Origin: Bacillota bacterium
GTDB taxonomy: Bacteria > Bacillota > Clostridia > Oscillospirales > Ruminococcaceae
Length of the DNA stretch: 64,000 bases
Assembly: GCA_023458875.1 (NCBI GenBank)
Contig: JAEWXO010000035.1
Span: forward strand, 1-64,000
Reading direction: 5' to 3'
Positions 24,126 to 33,540 of this stretch are shown in pieces. Under the pieces are notes generated by a model, which searched no databases, had not been told where the DNA came from, and was given only the letters and a program-made list of their open reading frames with translations. The translations under genes were made by a program, and so were the position numbers. The first letter of the stretch is position 1, and the number at the start of each line of letters is the position of its first letter.

Positions 24126-27100
24126 ATGCCGTTAAGAAAAGACATTAAAAAAGTATTAGTAATCGGCTCAGGTCCGATCATAATCGGACAGGCAGCAGAA
24201 TTTGACTATGCAGGAACACAGGCATGCCGTGCTTTGAAGCAGGAAGGTCTTGAGGTTGTACTTATAAACTCAAACCCTGCAACAATTATGACTGACAAAG
24301 CTATGGCTGATAAAATATATATTGAACCACTTACCCTTGATGTTGTAAAAAGAATCATTAAGATAGAAAAACCGGACAGCCTTCTTTCCACACTCGGAGG
24401 ACAGACAGGACTTACTCTTTCAATGCAGCTTGCAGAAGAAGGATTTCTTGAGGAAAACAACGTTAAGCTTCTCGGAGCAAATCCTCTTACAATCCATAAA
24501 GCAGAGGACAGACAGGCTTTTAAAGATACAATGGAGAAGATAGGTGAACCATGTATTCCTTCAAAGGTTGTAGAAAATATAGAGGATGCAGTAGTATTTG
24601 CTGAGGAGATAACTTACCCTGTTATTGTTCGTCCTGCATTTACAATGGGTGGTACAGGCGGCGGAATAGCAGCAAATGAAGAAGAACTCAGAGATATTGC
24701 AAAGAACGGATTGAGACTTTCACCTATTACACAGATACTGGTAGAAAAATGTATAAGCGGATGGAAGGAAATTGAGTTTGAAGTTATAAGAGACAGCAAG
24801 GGAAATGTTATTACAGTATGTTCTATGGAAAACTTTGACCCTGTCGGAGTCCATACAGGGGACAGTATCGTTATTGCTCCTGCGGTAACCCTTTCTGACA
24901 GAGAATACCAGATGCTCCGTACAGCTGCACTCAATATTATTTCAGAGCTTAAGGTAGAGGGTGGATGTAACTGTCAGTTTGCACTTCATCCGACAACGTA
25001 TGAATACGGTGTAATTGAAGTTAATCCTAGAGTTTCACGCTCATCAGCGCTTGCTTCAAAGGCAACAGGTTATCCTATAGCTAAGGTTGCAACAAAAATT
25101 GCAATAGGTTATTCGCTTGATGAAATTATTAACCAGGTAACCGGAAAAACATATGCATGCTTTGAACCTGCCATTGACTATGTTGTAATTAAATTTCCAA
25201 AATGGGCTTTTGATAAATTTGTATATGCAAAGAGAACACTTGGTACACAGATGAAGGCTACCGGTGAGGTAATGGCTATAGGAACAAGCTTTGAACAGGC
25301 ACTGATGAAAGCCGTAAGATCCATTGAGCTTGGAATAGATTCTATGAATCTTAAAAAGCTTGAGAAGATTTCAACCGAAGAAATACTAAAGAAGCTCGAA
25401 ACTGTTGATGATGAGCGTTCCTTCCAGGTTTACGAAGCACTTAAAAGAGGAATTTCAGTTGAAAGAATTCATGAAATAACTATGATTGACAACTGGTTCC
25501 TGAGCAAGCTTCAGAATATGGTAAATCTTGAAAAATGGCTTGCTGACGGTGAGCTCACAGAGGAAAAATATCTGACCGCAAAAAATTACGGATATCTTGA
25601 CAGTACGATTGAAAGAATGTCAGGTCAGAAATGTCCTATGAAGAAAACTGCAGTTTTCAAAATGGTTGATACATGTGCAGGTGAGTTCAAGGCAGAAACA
25701 CCGTATTTCTACTCCACATTTGACGAAGAGAATGAGGCAAAGCAGTTTATTGAGAGAACTGACAAGGGCAAAAAGAAAGTTATAGTTTTCGGTTCAGGCC
25801 CTATAAGAATAGGTCAGGGTATAGAATTTGACTACTGTTCTGTTCACTGTGTATGGACTCTTAAAGAGCAGGGATATGAAGCAGTAATATGCAACAACAA
25901 TCCTGAAACAGTTTCAACTGACTTTGATACCGGCGACAGACTTTATTTTGATCCGCTTACAAAGGAAGACGTTGAAGCTATAATCGCTACCGAAAAACCA
26001 TACGGTGTAGTTGTTCAGTTCGGCGGACAGACTGCAATCAAGCTTACAAAGCATCTTTCAGACATGGGCGTTAATATTCTTGGTACTTCTGCTGACAGTA
26101 TTGATGCAGCGGAGGACAGAGAGAGATTTGATGAAATCCTTGAAAAATGTGAAATTCCGCGTCCTGAAGGACTTACAGTAATGACATCAGAAGAATCTGT
26201 AATAGCTGCTGACAAGCTTGGTTATCCGGTTCTTATGAGACCTTCTTATGTTCTTGGCGGACAGAACATGATAATTGCACATTCAGAAAAAGACATTGTT
26301 GAATATATGGAAATCATCACAAGAACAATGATTGAAAACCCTGTTCTTATCGATAAATACATGATGGGTACAGAGGTAGAGGTTGACGCAATATGCGACG
26401 GAACTGACTATCTGATCCCTGGAATTATGGAACATATCGAGCGTGCCGGCGTTCATTCAGGTGACTCAATTTCAGTTTATCCTGCACAGACTCTTTCACC
26501 GAGAATAAGACAGACAATAATTGATTATACAAGGCGCCTGGCTCTTGAACTCAAAGTTATAGGACTTGTTAATATTCAGTATGTTGTTTATAACAATGAA
26601 GTATATGTAATAGAAGTAAACCCTCGTTCTTCAAGAACTGTTCCTTATATAAGCAAGGTTACAGGTATTCCGATGGTTGATATAGCAACAAAGATCATGC
26701 TCGGTGCAACACTTAAGGATCTTGGCTATGAAAGCGGCTTATATCCTGAAGGGGATTATGTTGCTGTAAAGGTTCCTGTATTCAGCTTTGAAAAGCTTCA
26801 TGATGTTGATACGATGCTCGGACCTGAAATGAAATCAACAGGTGAATGTCTTGGTATCGCAAAAACATTTGAAGATGCATTGCTTAAAGGACTTGTTGCT
26901 GCAGGCTTTGACCTTAAAAAAGAAGGCGGAGTTCTTATCTCTGTACGTGATACAGATAAGCCTGAAATAATATCTATAGCCGATAAATTCTCACAGATGG
27001 GATTTGAACTGTACGGAACGATGGGAACTGCAAGCATGCTCAACAGAAATATGATTGCAACAAACCTTGTCGGAAAGGTAGCGGAAAGTGAACCGAACGT

Positions 27101-27317
27101 AATATCGCTTCTTGAGAGCGGAAAGGTTCATTATGTAATTTCAACTTCAGAAAAAGGAAGACTGCCTGCAAGAGACAGTGTAAAAATGAGACGTAAATCC
27201 GTAGAAAGATCAATCTGCTCACTTACAGCCGTTGATACTGCAAAAGCATTGGCAAAGGTTCTTATGACTAACAGAACGATTGATGATGTTGATCTGGTTG
27301 ATATTACAAAAATTTAA
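24126..27317 (+). CDS. carB: Carbamoyl-phosphate synthase large subunit
   Basis: The 1063-residue protein has two homologous ATP-grasp halves, each opening with a nucleotide-binding motif (VLVIGSGPIIIGQAAEFDY at residue 10 and VIVFGSGPIRIGQGIEFDY near 550). A C-terminal MGS-like allosteric domain ends with the KIS/RRKSVER segment and TIDDVDLVDITKI. It makes carbamoyl phosphate from bicarbonate, ammonia and two ATP for pyrimidine and arginine synthesis. GGAGG precedes the ATG within carA's last codons, so translation is coupled. Confidence 0.97.
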   Translation: MPLRKDIKKVLVIGSGPIIIGQAAEFDYAGTQACRALKQEGLEVVLINSNPATIMTDKAMADKIYIEPLTLDVVKRIIKIEKPDSLLSTLGGQTGLTLSMQLAEEGFLEENNVKLLGANPLTIHKAEDRQAFKDTMEKIGEPCIPSKVVENIEDAVVFAEEITYPVIVRPAFTMGGTGGGIAANEEELRDIAKNGLRLSPITQILVEKCISGWKEIEFEVIRDSKGNVITVCSMENFDPVGVHTGDSIVIAPAVTLSDREYQMLRTAALNIISELKVEGGCNCQFALHPTTYEYGVIEVNPRVSRSSALASKATGYPIAKVATKIAIGYSLDEIINQVTGKTYACFEPAIDYVVIKFPKWAFDKFVYAKRTLGTQMKATGEVMAIGTSFEQALMKAVRSIELGIDSMNLKKLEKISTEEILKKLETVDDERSFQVYEALKRGISVERIHEITMIDNWFLSKLQNMVNLEKWLADGELTEEKYLTAKNYGYLDSTIERMSGQKCPMKKTAVFKMVDTCAGEFKAETPYFYSTFDEENEAKQFIERTDKGKKKVIVFGSGPIRIGQGIEFDYCSVHCVWTLKEQGYEAVICNNNPETVSTDFDTGDRLYFDPLTKEDVEAIIATEKPYGVVVQFGGQTAIKLTKHLSDMGVNILGTSADSIDAAEDRERFDEILEKCEIPRPEGLTVMTSEESVIAADKLGYPVLMRPSYVLGGQNMIIAHSEKDIVEYMEIITRTMIENPVLIDKYMMGTEVEVDAICDGTDYLIPGIMEHIERAGVHSGDSISVYPAQTLSPRIRQTIIDYTRRLALELKVIGLVNIQYVVYNNEVYVIEVNPRSSRTVPYISKVTGIPMVDIATKIMLGATLKDLGYESGLYPEGDYVAVKVPVFSFEKLHDVDTMLGPEMKSTGECLGIAKTFEDALLKGLVAAGFDLKKEGGVLISVRDTDKPEIISIADKFSQMGFELYGTMGTASMLNRNMIATNLVGKVAESEPNVISLLESGKVHYVISTSEKGRLPARDSVKMRRKSVERSICSLTAVDTAKALAKVLMTNRTIDDVDLVDITKI

Positions 27318-27326
27318 TTAAATTAA

Positions 27327-27373
27327 AAGAACGGGTTGTCACAGGCAAGCATTATCTGAGTCAGTCCGTTCTT
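27327..27373 (+). other. Possible stem-loop between carB and pyrK
   Basis: AAGAACGG at 27327-27334 pairs with CCGTTCTT at 27366-27373 around a 31-base loop. The stem lacks a following T run, so it is unlikely to be an efficient terminator. It may affect transcript processing or separate expression of the two operon halves. Confidence 0.35.
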
Positions 27374-27404
27374 GTGCTTAATAATACAAGGGGAAAAAAG
27401 TTAT

Positions 27405-28172
27405 ATGATGAAGTATACACAAGGTAAATATATTCTCACAAAAAAAATAACTCTGGCAAAGCAGATATATGATTTTACAATACTTTGTCCGGATATGGCA
27501 CAGTCAGCATATGAAGGACAGTTTGTTCATGTTCTGCCGGAAAATTTTTCTCTGAGAAGACCGATATCAATTTGTGAAATTGATAAGGAAAAAGGTACAC
27601 TGAGGATAGTTTTTGAGGTCAAGGGTGACGGAACAAGAGTCATTGCTGAAACGATGCAAGGCGGAAATGTTGATATGATGGGCCCTCTCGGTCATGGATT
27701 CACACTGACAGAAAAAACAGATAAGGCAATTATTGTAGGCGGCGGTATAGGTGTTCCGCCTCTTCTTCCGCTTGCAAAGCATTACGGAAAAAACGCTGTT
27801 GTTATACTCGGATTCAGAAGTGCTGATGCTGTTATACTGAAAAAAGATTTTGAACAGACCGGCGCAGAAGTAATAATCTGCACTGATGACGGAACAGCAG
27901 GCATACATGGATTTGTAACAGAGCCTTTAAAAGAACTGGCATCAAGTGCGGATATAATAATGTCATGCGGACCTATGCCAATGCTCAGAGCAGTTTCAGC
28001 GATTGCCGAAAGCAATAATACTGACTGTCAGGTTTCCCTCGAAGAAAGAATGGGCTGCGGAGTAGGGGCATGTCTTGTATGTGCATGTAAAGTAAAAAAG
28101 AACGGAAGCGAAAATTTCGGACATGTATGCAAGGACGGACCTGTATTTAATTCTAAGGAGGTAATGTGGTAA
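27405..28172 (+). CDS. pyrK: Dihydroorotate dehydrogenase electron transfer subunit
   Basis: The 255-residue protein belongs to the ferredoxin-reductase family. It has the FAD-binding segment LRRPISICEIDKEKGTLRIVF, the nucleotide-binding GGGIGVPPLLPLAKH, and a C-terminal [2Fe-2S] site with the cysteines of MGCGVGACLVCACK and HVCKDGPVF. It passes electrons from dihydroorotate oxidation by PyrD to NAD+. The start codon follows AAGGGG; two adjacent ATGs (27405, 27408) are both possible. Its stop shares one base with the pyrD start. Confidence 0.95.
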   Translation: MMKYTQGKYILTKKITLAKQIYDFTILCPDMAQSAYEGQFVHVLPENFSLRRPISICEIDKEKGTLRIVFEVKGDGTRVIAETMQGGNVDMMGPLGHGFTLTEKTDKAIIVGGGIGVPPLLPLAKHYGKNAVVILGFRSADAVILKKDFEQTGAEVIICTDDGTAGIHGFVTEPLKELASSADIIMSCGPMPMLRAVSAIAESNNTDCQVSLEERMGCGVGACLVCACKVKKNGSENFGHVCKDGPVFNSKEVMW

Positions 28173-29086
28173 TGGCGGATTTATCAGTAAAAATAGCAGG
28201 CGTCGAATTTAAAAACCCTGTTATTCCCGCATCAGGCGTATTTGGATACGGCCGTGATTATGAAGCATTATATCCTGTTTCAAAGCTTGGAGGAATATCG
28301 ACAAAAGGAACAACCGGACAACTCAGAACCGGAAATCCTCCGCCGCGAATTGCCGAAACTCCGATGGGAATGCTTAATTCTGTAGGACTTCAGAATCCGG
28401 GAATAGATACGTTTATAGAAAATGAGCTTCCTAATCTTATGGAAAAGGATACAGTTATAATTGCAAATATTGCCGGTTCGACACCTGAAGAATGTGCAGA
28501 GGTTGCATCAAAGCTTGATGTAACCGGCGTTCATATGATAGAACTTAATATATCATGCCCGAATGTAAAGCAGGGCGGAGCGGCATTTGGAGTCTCATGT
28601 CAGGGGGCAGCTTCTGTAACGTCACTTGTAAGAAAGGCTACAAAAAAGCCCCTTATAGTAAAGCTCTCACCAAACGTTACGGATATAGCAACGATAGCAA
28701 AATCAGTGGAAAACGAGGGTGCTGATGCTGTTTCACTTATAAATACTCTTTTAGGAATGAGAATTGACATAAACAGCAGAAGACCTGTTCTTCATAACAA
28801 TTGCGGCGGTCTGTCAGGCCCGGCAGTTTTCCCGATTGCAGTAAGAATGGTTTGGCAGACAGCAAATGCAATAAGTATTCCGGTTATAGGTATGGGCGGA
28901 GTATCATCCGGAAAGGATGCAATTGAAATGATGATGGCAGGTGCGTCAGCAGTCCAGATAGGCGCGGCAATTATTACTGATCCTTTTGCACCTTTGAAAA
29001 TAATAGATGAGATGAATGAATTTCTTGACAGTAAAGGAATTTCGTCAGTAAATGAAATTATCGGCAGTGTACAGCCGTGGCAATGA
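28172..29086 (+). CDS. pyrD: Dihydroorotate dehydrogenase (class 1B)
   Basis: The 304-residue FMN enzyme oxidises dihydroorotate to orotate and works with PyrK. Motifs seen: NPVIPASGVFGYGRDY, NSVGLQNPGIDTF, and ELNISCPNVKQGG with the catalytic Cys nearby. The FMN-binding GMGGVSSGKDAIEMMMAGASAVQ-type segment appears in pieces (GMGGVSSGKDAIEM, AGASAVQIG). AAGGAGG lies 9 bases upstream of ATG 28172; the in-frame GTG at 28166 is less well placed. Pairing with pyrK identifies class 1B. Confidence 0.96.
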   Translation: MADLSVKIAGVEFKNPVIPASGVFGYGRDYEALYPVSKLGGISTKGTTGQLRTGNPPPRIAETPMGMLNSVGLQNPGIDTFIENELPNLMEKDTVIIANIAGSTPEECAEVASKLDVTGVHMIELNISCPNVKQGGAAFGVSCQGAASVTSLVRKATKKPLIVKLSPNVTDIATIAKSVENEGADAVSLINTLLGMRIDINSRRPVLHNNCGGLSGPAVFPIAVRMVWQTANAISIPVIGMGGVSSGKDAIEMMMAGASAVQIGAAIITDPFAPLKIIDEMNEFLDSKGISSVNEIIGSVQPWQ

Positions 29087-29101
29087 TAAAGGAGGAGCCG
29101 G

Positions 29102-29524
29102 ATGAAGATAATGGCCGTTGACTTTGGGGATGCAAGAACGGGGCTTGCCATTTGTGATCCTACAGAATTTCTCGCTTCTCCTGTCGGAGTCATAGAGGAG
29201 AGAAATTTTGAAAGGTGCATAGAAAAGGTGGGATGTGCAGTAAAAGAGCATGGTGCAAAGGAAGTAGTTGTCGGGTATCCTAAAAACATGAACGGAACAA
29301 TCGGCGAAAGGGCTGAAAAATGTGATCTGTTTTCAAAAAAACTTGCAGAGATTGTTGATGTTCCGGTAAAGCTCTGGGATGAAAGAAATACGACTGTATC
29401 AGCTCATAATTATTTAAACCAGACCAATACAAGGGGAAAGAAAAGAAAAGCGGTTGTTGATGCGGTGGCAGCAACAATAATTCTCGAAAGTTATTTGCAG
29501 TTCAGAAAAAACAGTGAGGTGTAA
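29102..29524 (+). CDS. ruvX: Putative pre-16S rRNA nuclease / Holliday junction resolvase (YqgF)
   Basis: The 140-residue RNase H-like protein has the N-terminal catalytic motif MAVDFGDARTGLA, VVVGYPKNMNGTIGERA in the middle and the C-terminal VVDAVAATIILESYL with an acidic residue. The family (YqgF/RuvX) processes the 5' end of 16S rRNA. A strong AAAGGAGGAG precedes the ATG. It follows pyrD by 15 bases with no terminator, so it appears to be cotranscribed with the pyr operon, an unusual but not rare grouping. Confidence 0.92.
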   Translation: MKIMAVDFGDARTGLAICDPTEFLASPVGVIEERNFERCIEKVGCAVKEHGAKEVVVGYPKNMNGTIGERAEKCDLFSKKLAEIVDVPVKLWDERNTTVSAHNYLNQTNTRGKKRKAVVDAVAATIILESYLQFRKNSEV

Positions 29525-29526
29525 TT

Positions 29527-30462
29527 ATGAAAAAATTATGTGCATTTATTTCTGCATTTGCATTATGTTTCTCATCATTTGCATTATGCAGCAGCGATTG
29601 TTCCCGCAATATATATGCAGATGATAACACAGACACATCGGAAGAAGCAGATATTGAAAAACCAGACGAAACAAAGTGGCATATAAATCTCCATAAAGCA
29701 GCTGATGCGGAATTTACAGATGACGGAAACGTATTTTCCATGCTTATCAAAAACCCGGGCGGCGAGCCAAATGGCGGAGCAGACAAATGGGATGTCCAGT
29801 TAAGATGCAGAGGCATAGAAATTAAAGCCGGACACAAATATGGAATTGAATATCAGATATCATCAAGTGAAAACGGATTTTACTATACAAAGATAGGAAA
29901 TCTTGATGCTCAGACTGTCGGCAGTGCTGTAGCAGGTGAAGTATGGCACAATCAATACGGAGTATCAACTGTTAACAGCTATGTAAACGGAATTATAGCG
30001 AAAAACTATACAAAAGATTACGGCGCAGGATGGAGCATGCAGGCAATTTCAGCAGGAGATACAATAAATGTTGAGTGTACATTCGAGTCAGACGTTGATC
30101 TTCCGGTGGCTGAGTGGGTGTTTTTCCTTGGAGGCAAGGGCCCGAATACTCCTGAAGGATGCTTTGAAGCAGGAACAATTCTGGAGTTTACGGATATGAG
30201 ACTCGTTGATTATACAGACAAAAAAGTACTTATAAGCTATGGGAAAAAAAATAATATATTATACGGCGATATTGACAATAACGGAAAAGTTGAAATAAGT
30301 GATCTGACTATGCTTTCACTTTACATGCTACAGGATATTACTCTTACAGAAGAGCAGCTTAAAGCAGCTGATGTATCTTTTGACAAAAAAATAAATATGG
30401 CAGATATAGCAACTCTTACACAGTTTATTAAAGGTGACGATATAACTTTAGGATTCAGATGA
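29527..30462 (+). CDS. Secreted dockerin protein with CBM4/9-like module
   Basis: The 311-residue protein has a signal peptide (KLCAFISAFALCFSSFALCS, residues 3-22). A beta-sandwich of about 180 residues then resembles carbohydrate-binding modules of the CBM4_9 type (KWHINLHKAADAEFTDDGN, VFFLGGKGP). A C-terminal type I dockerin has two calcium-loop repeats, GDIDNNGKVEISDLTML and ADVSFDKKINMADIATL. Dockerins bind cohesins on scaffoldins, so the protein would be displayed on a cellulosome-like complex and could anchor it to polysaccharide. No catalytic domain is visible. It starts 2 bases after ruvX's stop and ends the pyr transcription unit at the terminator 30476-30510. Confidence 0.85.
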   Translation: MKKLCAFISAFALCFSSFALCSSDCSRNIYADDNTDTSEEADIEKPDETKWHINLHKAADAEFTDDGNVFSMLIKNPGGEPNGGADKWDVQLRCRGIEIKAGHKYGIEYQISSSENGFYYTKIGNLDAQTVGSAVAGEVWHNQYGVSTVNSYVNGIIAKNYTKDYGAGWSMQAISAGDTINVECTFESDVDLPVAEWVFFLGGKGPNTPEGCFEAGTILEFTDMRLVDYTDKKVLISYGKKNNILYGDIDNNGKVEISDLTMLSLYMLQDITLTEEQLKAADVSFDKKINMADIATLTQFIKGDDITLGFR

Positions 30463-30475
30463 TAATTATAAAAAC

Positions 30476-30510
30476 AAGGGCATTGTATCAGAATAAAGTA
30501 CAATGCCTTT
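30476..30510 (+). terminator. Terminator at the end of the pyr-ruvX-dockerin unit
   Basis: AAGGGCATTGTA at 30476-30487 pairs with TACAATGCCTTT at 30499-30510. A T-rich stretch follows. It is the first clear terminator after the pyr operon's attenuator. Confidence 0.85.
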
Positions 30511-30575
30511 GCTTTGTTAAAATAAAAGTGCGGAAATTCTATAAATATTGTTTAAAATAAGAGCCATTTTTCGGG

Positions 30576-30604
30576 TTGCAATTTATAAAAAAAATTGATA
30601 TAAT
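30576..30604 (+). promoter_or_regulatory. Promoter of recD2
   Basis: TTGCAA (30576-30581), a 17-base spacer and TATAAT (30599-30604), about 40 bases before the recD2 start. Confidence 0.75.
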
Positions 30605-30642
30605 ATTAAAGGTTGTATTTTGTCATAAGGGTGGTGAAAAAT

Positions 30643-32859
30643 ATGAATAGACAAACAATTATACTTGAGGGTCTGGTTGAGGATGTCCTGTTCAGAAACA
30701 GAAATAACGGGTATGTTGTTTTTGAGCTTGATTCCGGTGGTGAACTGATAACTGCTGTAGGAGAAATAGGTGACGTTGAAGAAGGCGAAAAGTTAAAGCT
30801 TGAAGGTAGTTATGTAAATCATATAAAATTCGGACAGCAGTTTAATGTTGAATACTGCGAACGTATGCTTCCCAATACAGCTATTCATATTCAGAAGTAT
30901 TTATCATCCGGAGTCATAAAAGGTATCGGTCCTTCACTGGCAAAAAAAATTGTTGCGGAGTTTGGTGACAGAACACTTGAAATCATGGAAAACTGGCCTG
31001 AAAAAATGCTTGAGATAAAAGGAATTTCACCAACAAAGTGTGAAAATATTGCCAATGAAGTAAAGCAGATTTTTAATCTTCGCAGACTTATGACATATCT
31101 TTCGCAGTTTGAAATAAAGGCAAAATACGCAATGAAGGCATTTAAAAAATGGGGCTATCAAAGTATGGATGTAATAAAGAGCAACCCATATCAGCTTTGT
31201 TCATACGGTGTTGAGCTCGAATTTGAAAAAGCCGAAGAGGTTGCCGCTTCTCTTAATGTAGGTGCTGATTCTCCGATGAGAATAAAAGCGGGAATAACGT
31301 TTATTCTGCTTGAAAATTCAAATAACGGTCATACATGTCTGCCACTTGACAGGCTGCAGAAAAAAGTATGTGAATATCTTAGAATAAACGAAAAAGATTT
31401 TTTAAATGCTTACAGCCTGGAACTGCAGGATGAAAACCTTGTTGAGTATATTAAAAATGAACGTAAATTCGTTTATCTTGCTGATTTTTATAAAGCCGAG
31501 AGCTATATATCGGGCAGACTCGGAGTAATCAAGGCGTTCTCATCACCTGATACTTATGATTATCAGAAGCTTATTGACGAAAATGAAATAAAAACCGGAA
31601 TCAGATATGAGAAGCTCCAGAGACGTGCAATAGCCGAAGCTTTGTCAAAAGGCTTCCTAATACTTACCGGCGGACCGGGTACAGGAAAAACCACAACACT
31701 TAATGCCATTATTGCGATGTATGAGCAAAAAGGTGATACGGTAATGATTTCAGCACCGACGGGACGTGCTGCAAAGCGGATTGCCGACATTACCGGATAT
31801 GATGCAAAAACGATACACCGCTTGCTTGAAGTTGAATATGATATGGACGGAAAATTAAACTTCAGACATGATGAAAATAACCCACTTGCATGCGATGTTC
31901 TTATTATCGATGAAATGTCAATGGTTGACTCACTTTTATTTGAAAGCGTTTTAAGAGCACTGAGAATAAGCTGCCGTCTTATCATGGTCGGAGACAGCGA
32001 TCAGCTCCCTTCAGTAGGTGCCGGAAATGTATTAAAGGATATGATAGACAGCAGGAGGCTTCCTGTTGTTGAACTAAAGGAAATATTCAGGCAGGCTCAG
32101 AAAAGCTGTATAGTAACAAATGCCCATAAAATAATAAACGGAGAATATCCGGAGCTTTCAAAAAAAGACAATGATTTTTTCTTTTTTCAGAGACTGGATT
32201 CAGATAAGGCTTCAGAGTCTGTAGTTGATCTTTGCTGCAGAAGGCTGCCTGAGGCATATGGATATTCATCGGTTGATGATATTCAGATATTGTGCCCGTC
32301 ACGAAAAGGATTGCTTGGAGTTATAGAGCTTAACAAAAAACTCCAGTCGGTTCTGAATCCTCCGAAAAAAGAAAAAAGTGAAATAAAATCGCTTATTTAT
32401 ACGTTCCGTACCGGTGATAAGGTTATGCAGACAAAAAATAATTACGATATTATATGGAAGCGTGAAGATGATCAGGGTACGGGTATATTTAATGGTGATA
32501 TCGGAAAGATAATTGCAATAAATAAGCTTGACAGCGAAGTAGTAATTGATTTTGACGGGCGCAGATGTTCATATACGTTTGATCTTCTTGAACAGCTGGA
32601 GCTTGCTTATGCAATAACAGTCCATAAAAGTCAGGGCAGCGAGTTTGATGTTGTTATCCTGCCGGTTATTGGCGGATTTGAAAGACTGTATTACAGAAAT
32701 CTTCTGTATACAGCTGTTACAAGAGCAAAAAAGCTTCTTATCATTATCGGTTCACAAAACAAGATTTTTCAGATGGTTGACAATGACAGAAGAACGCTCA
32801 GATACACATGTTTAAAGGCGATGATTGCTGATGAAATCCCGAAAGAATACGGTACTTAA
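30643..32859 (+). CDS. recD2: RecD2-type SF1B DNA helicase
   Basis: The 738-residue helicase has an N-terminal OB-like and helix-hairpin-helix region (VIKGIGPSLAKKIVAEFG). The motor has Walker A TGGPGTGKTTTLNA near residue 350, Walker B LIIDEMSMVD, and GDSDQLPSVGAGNVL. The C-terminal UvrD_C_2 motif is AYAITVHKSQGSEFD, followed by TAVTRAKKLLII. RecD2 proteins unwind 5'-3' in genome maintenance outside RecBCD. Start 30643 follows GGGTGGTG; the upstream in-frame codons from 30613 are not favoured. Its 3' end overlaps comF. Confidence 0.93.
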   Translation: MNRQTIILEGLVEDVLFRNRNNGYVVFELDSGGELITAVGEIGDVEEGEKLKLEGSYVNHIKFGQQFNVEYCERMLPNTAIHIQKYLSSGVIKGIGPSLAKKIVAEFGDRTLEIMENWPEKMLEIKGISPTKCENIANEVKQIFNLRRLMTYLSQFEIKAKYAMKAFKKWGYQSMDVIKSNPYQLCSYGVELEFEKAEEVAASLNVGADSPMRIKAGITFILLENSNNGHTCLPLDRLQKKVCEYLRINEKDFLNAYSLELQDENLVEYIKNERKFVYLADFYKAESYISGRLGVIKAFSSPDTYDYQKLIDENEIKTGIRYEKLQRRAIAEALSKGFLILTGGPGTGKTTTLNAIIAMYEQKGDTVMISAPTGRAAKRIADITGYDAKTIHRLLEVEYDMDGKLNFRHDENNPLACDVLIIDEMSMVDSLLFESVLRALRISCRLIMVGDSDQLPSVGAGNVLKDMIDSRRLPVVELKEIFRQAQKSCIVTNAHKIINGEYPELSKKDNDFFFFQRLDSDKASESVVDLCCRRLPEAYGYSSVDDIQILCPSRKGLLGVIELNKKLQSVLNPPKKEKSEIKSLIYTFRTGDKVMQTKNNYDIIWKREDDQGTGIFNGDIGKIIAINKLDSEVVIDFDGRRCSYTFDLLEQLELAYAITVHKSQGSEFDVVILPVIGGFERLYYRNLLYTAVTRAKKLLIIIGSQNKIFQMVDNDRRTLRYTCLKAMIADEIPKEYGT

Positions 32860-33526
32860 ATTTATTCTTGATATTTTTTATCCTAACCGCTGTCCTTGCT
32901 GCGGAGACTTAATAAAATGGGATAAGCTGATATGCGGCAAATGCCATAAAGCCATAAATATTGTTTATGACAAAACATGCAAAATATGCGGCAAGGAGAT
33001 ATGCATATGTTCTGAGGGTATATTTTATAACGGTGCAGTTGTACCGTTAAGATACGGTGATTTATGCAGACAGGGAATATTATCGCTTAAAAAAGGAAAT
33101 AATAAAAATTTCGGGGAATATACCGGAAAGCTTATTTCTTCAATAATGCTCAGTGAACATAATGATGAGCAATTTGATTTTATTATTCCTGTGCCTATGT
33201 CCCGGACCTCCATGCGGTCAAGGGGGTATAACCAGGCGGAGGTAATCTCATCTGAAATTTCAGATGCTCTGAATATTCCGTTGCGAAATGATATTCTTTA
33301 TAAAAAGGATACATCCTCTTCACAGCACTTTCTTGGAAGAGCGGCGCGTTTTAAAAATATATCCGCAATAAAAATAAATCATATAAATCTTAAGGGCAAA
33401 TCAATAATAATCTGCGATGATGTTATAACAACAGGAAGTACTGTAAACAGATGCGCCGGACTTTTAAAGTCAGCAGGAGCGGAAAAGGTTTTTCTGGCTG
33501 CGTCAGCACAGTCGAAAATGAAATAA
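32831..33526 (+). CDS. comF: ComF family phosphoribosyltransferase-like protein
   Basis: The 231-residue protein has an N-terminal zinc-finger-like set of cysteines (CPCCGDLI, CGKCHKA, CKICGKEICIC) and a C-terminal phosphoribosyltransferase fold. Its conserved motif is SIIICDDVITTGSTVNRCA. ComF takes part in natural competence (ssDNA import) in Bacillus, though many non-competent Firmicutes keep it. Start 32831 lies inside the 3' end of recD2 (29-base overlap); an in-frame ATG at 32825 is possible. The next gene begins 14 bases after its stop, so the three genes recD2-comF-mbl look like one unit. Confidence 0.88.
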   Translation: MKSRKNTVLKFILDIFYPNRCPCCGDLIKWDKLICGKCHKAINIVYDKTCKICGKEICICSEGIFYNGAVVPLRYGDLCRQGILSLKKGNNKNFGEYTGKLISSIMLSEHNDEQFDFIIPVPMSRTSMRSRGYNQAEVISSEISDALNIPLRNDILYKKDTSSSQHFLGRAARFKNISAIKINHINLKGKSIIICDDVITTGSTVNRCAGLLKSAGAEKVFLAASAQSKMK

Positions 33527-33540
33527 AGGGGGACATCCAA

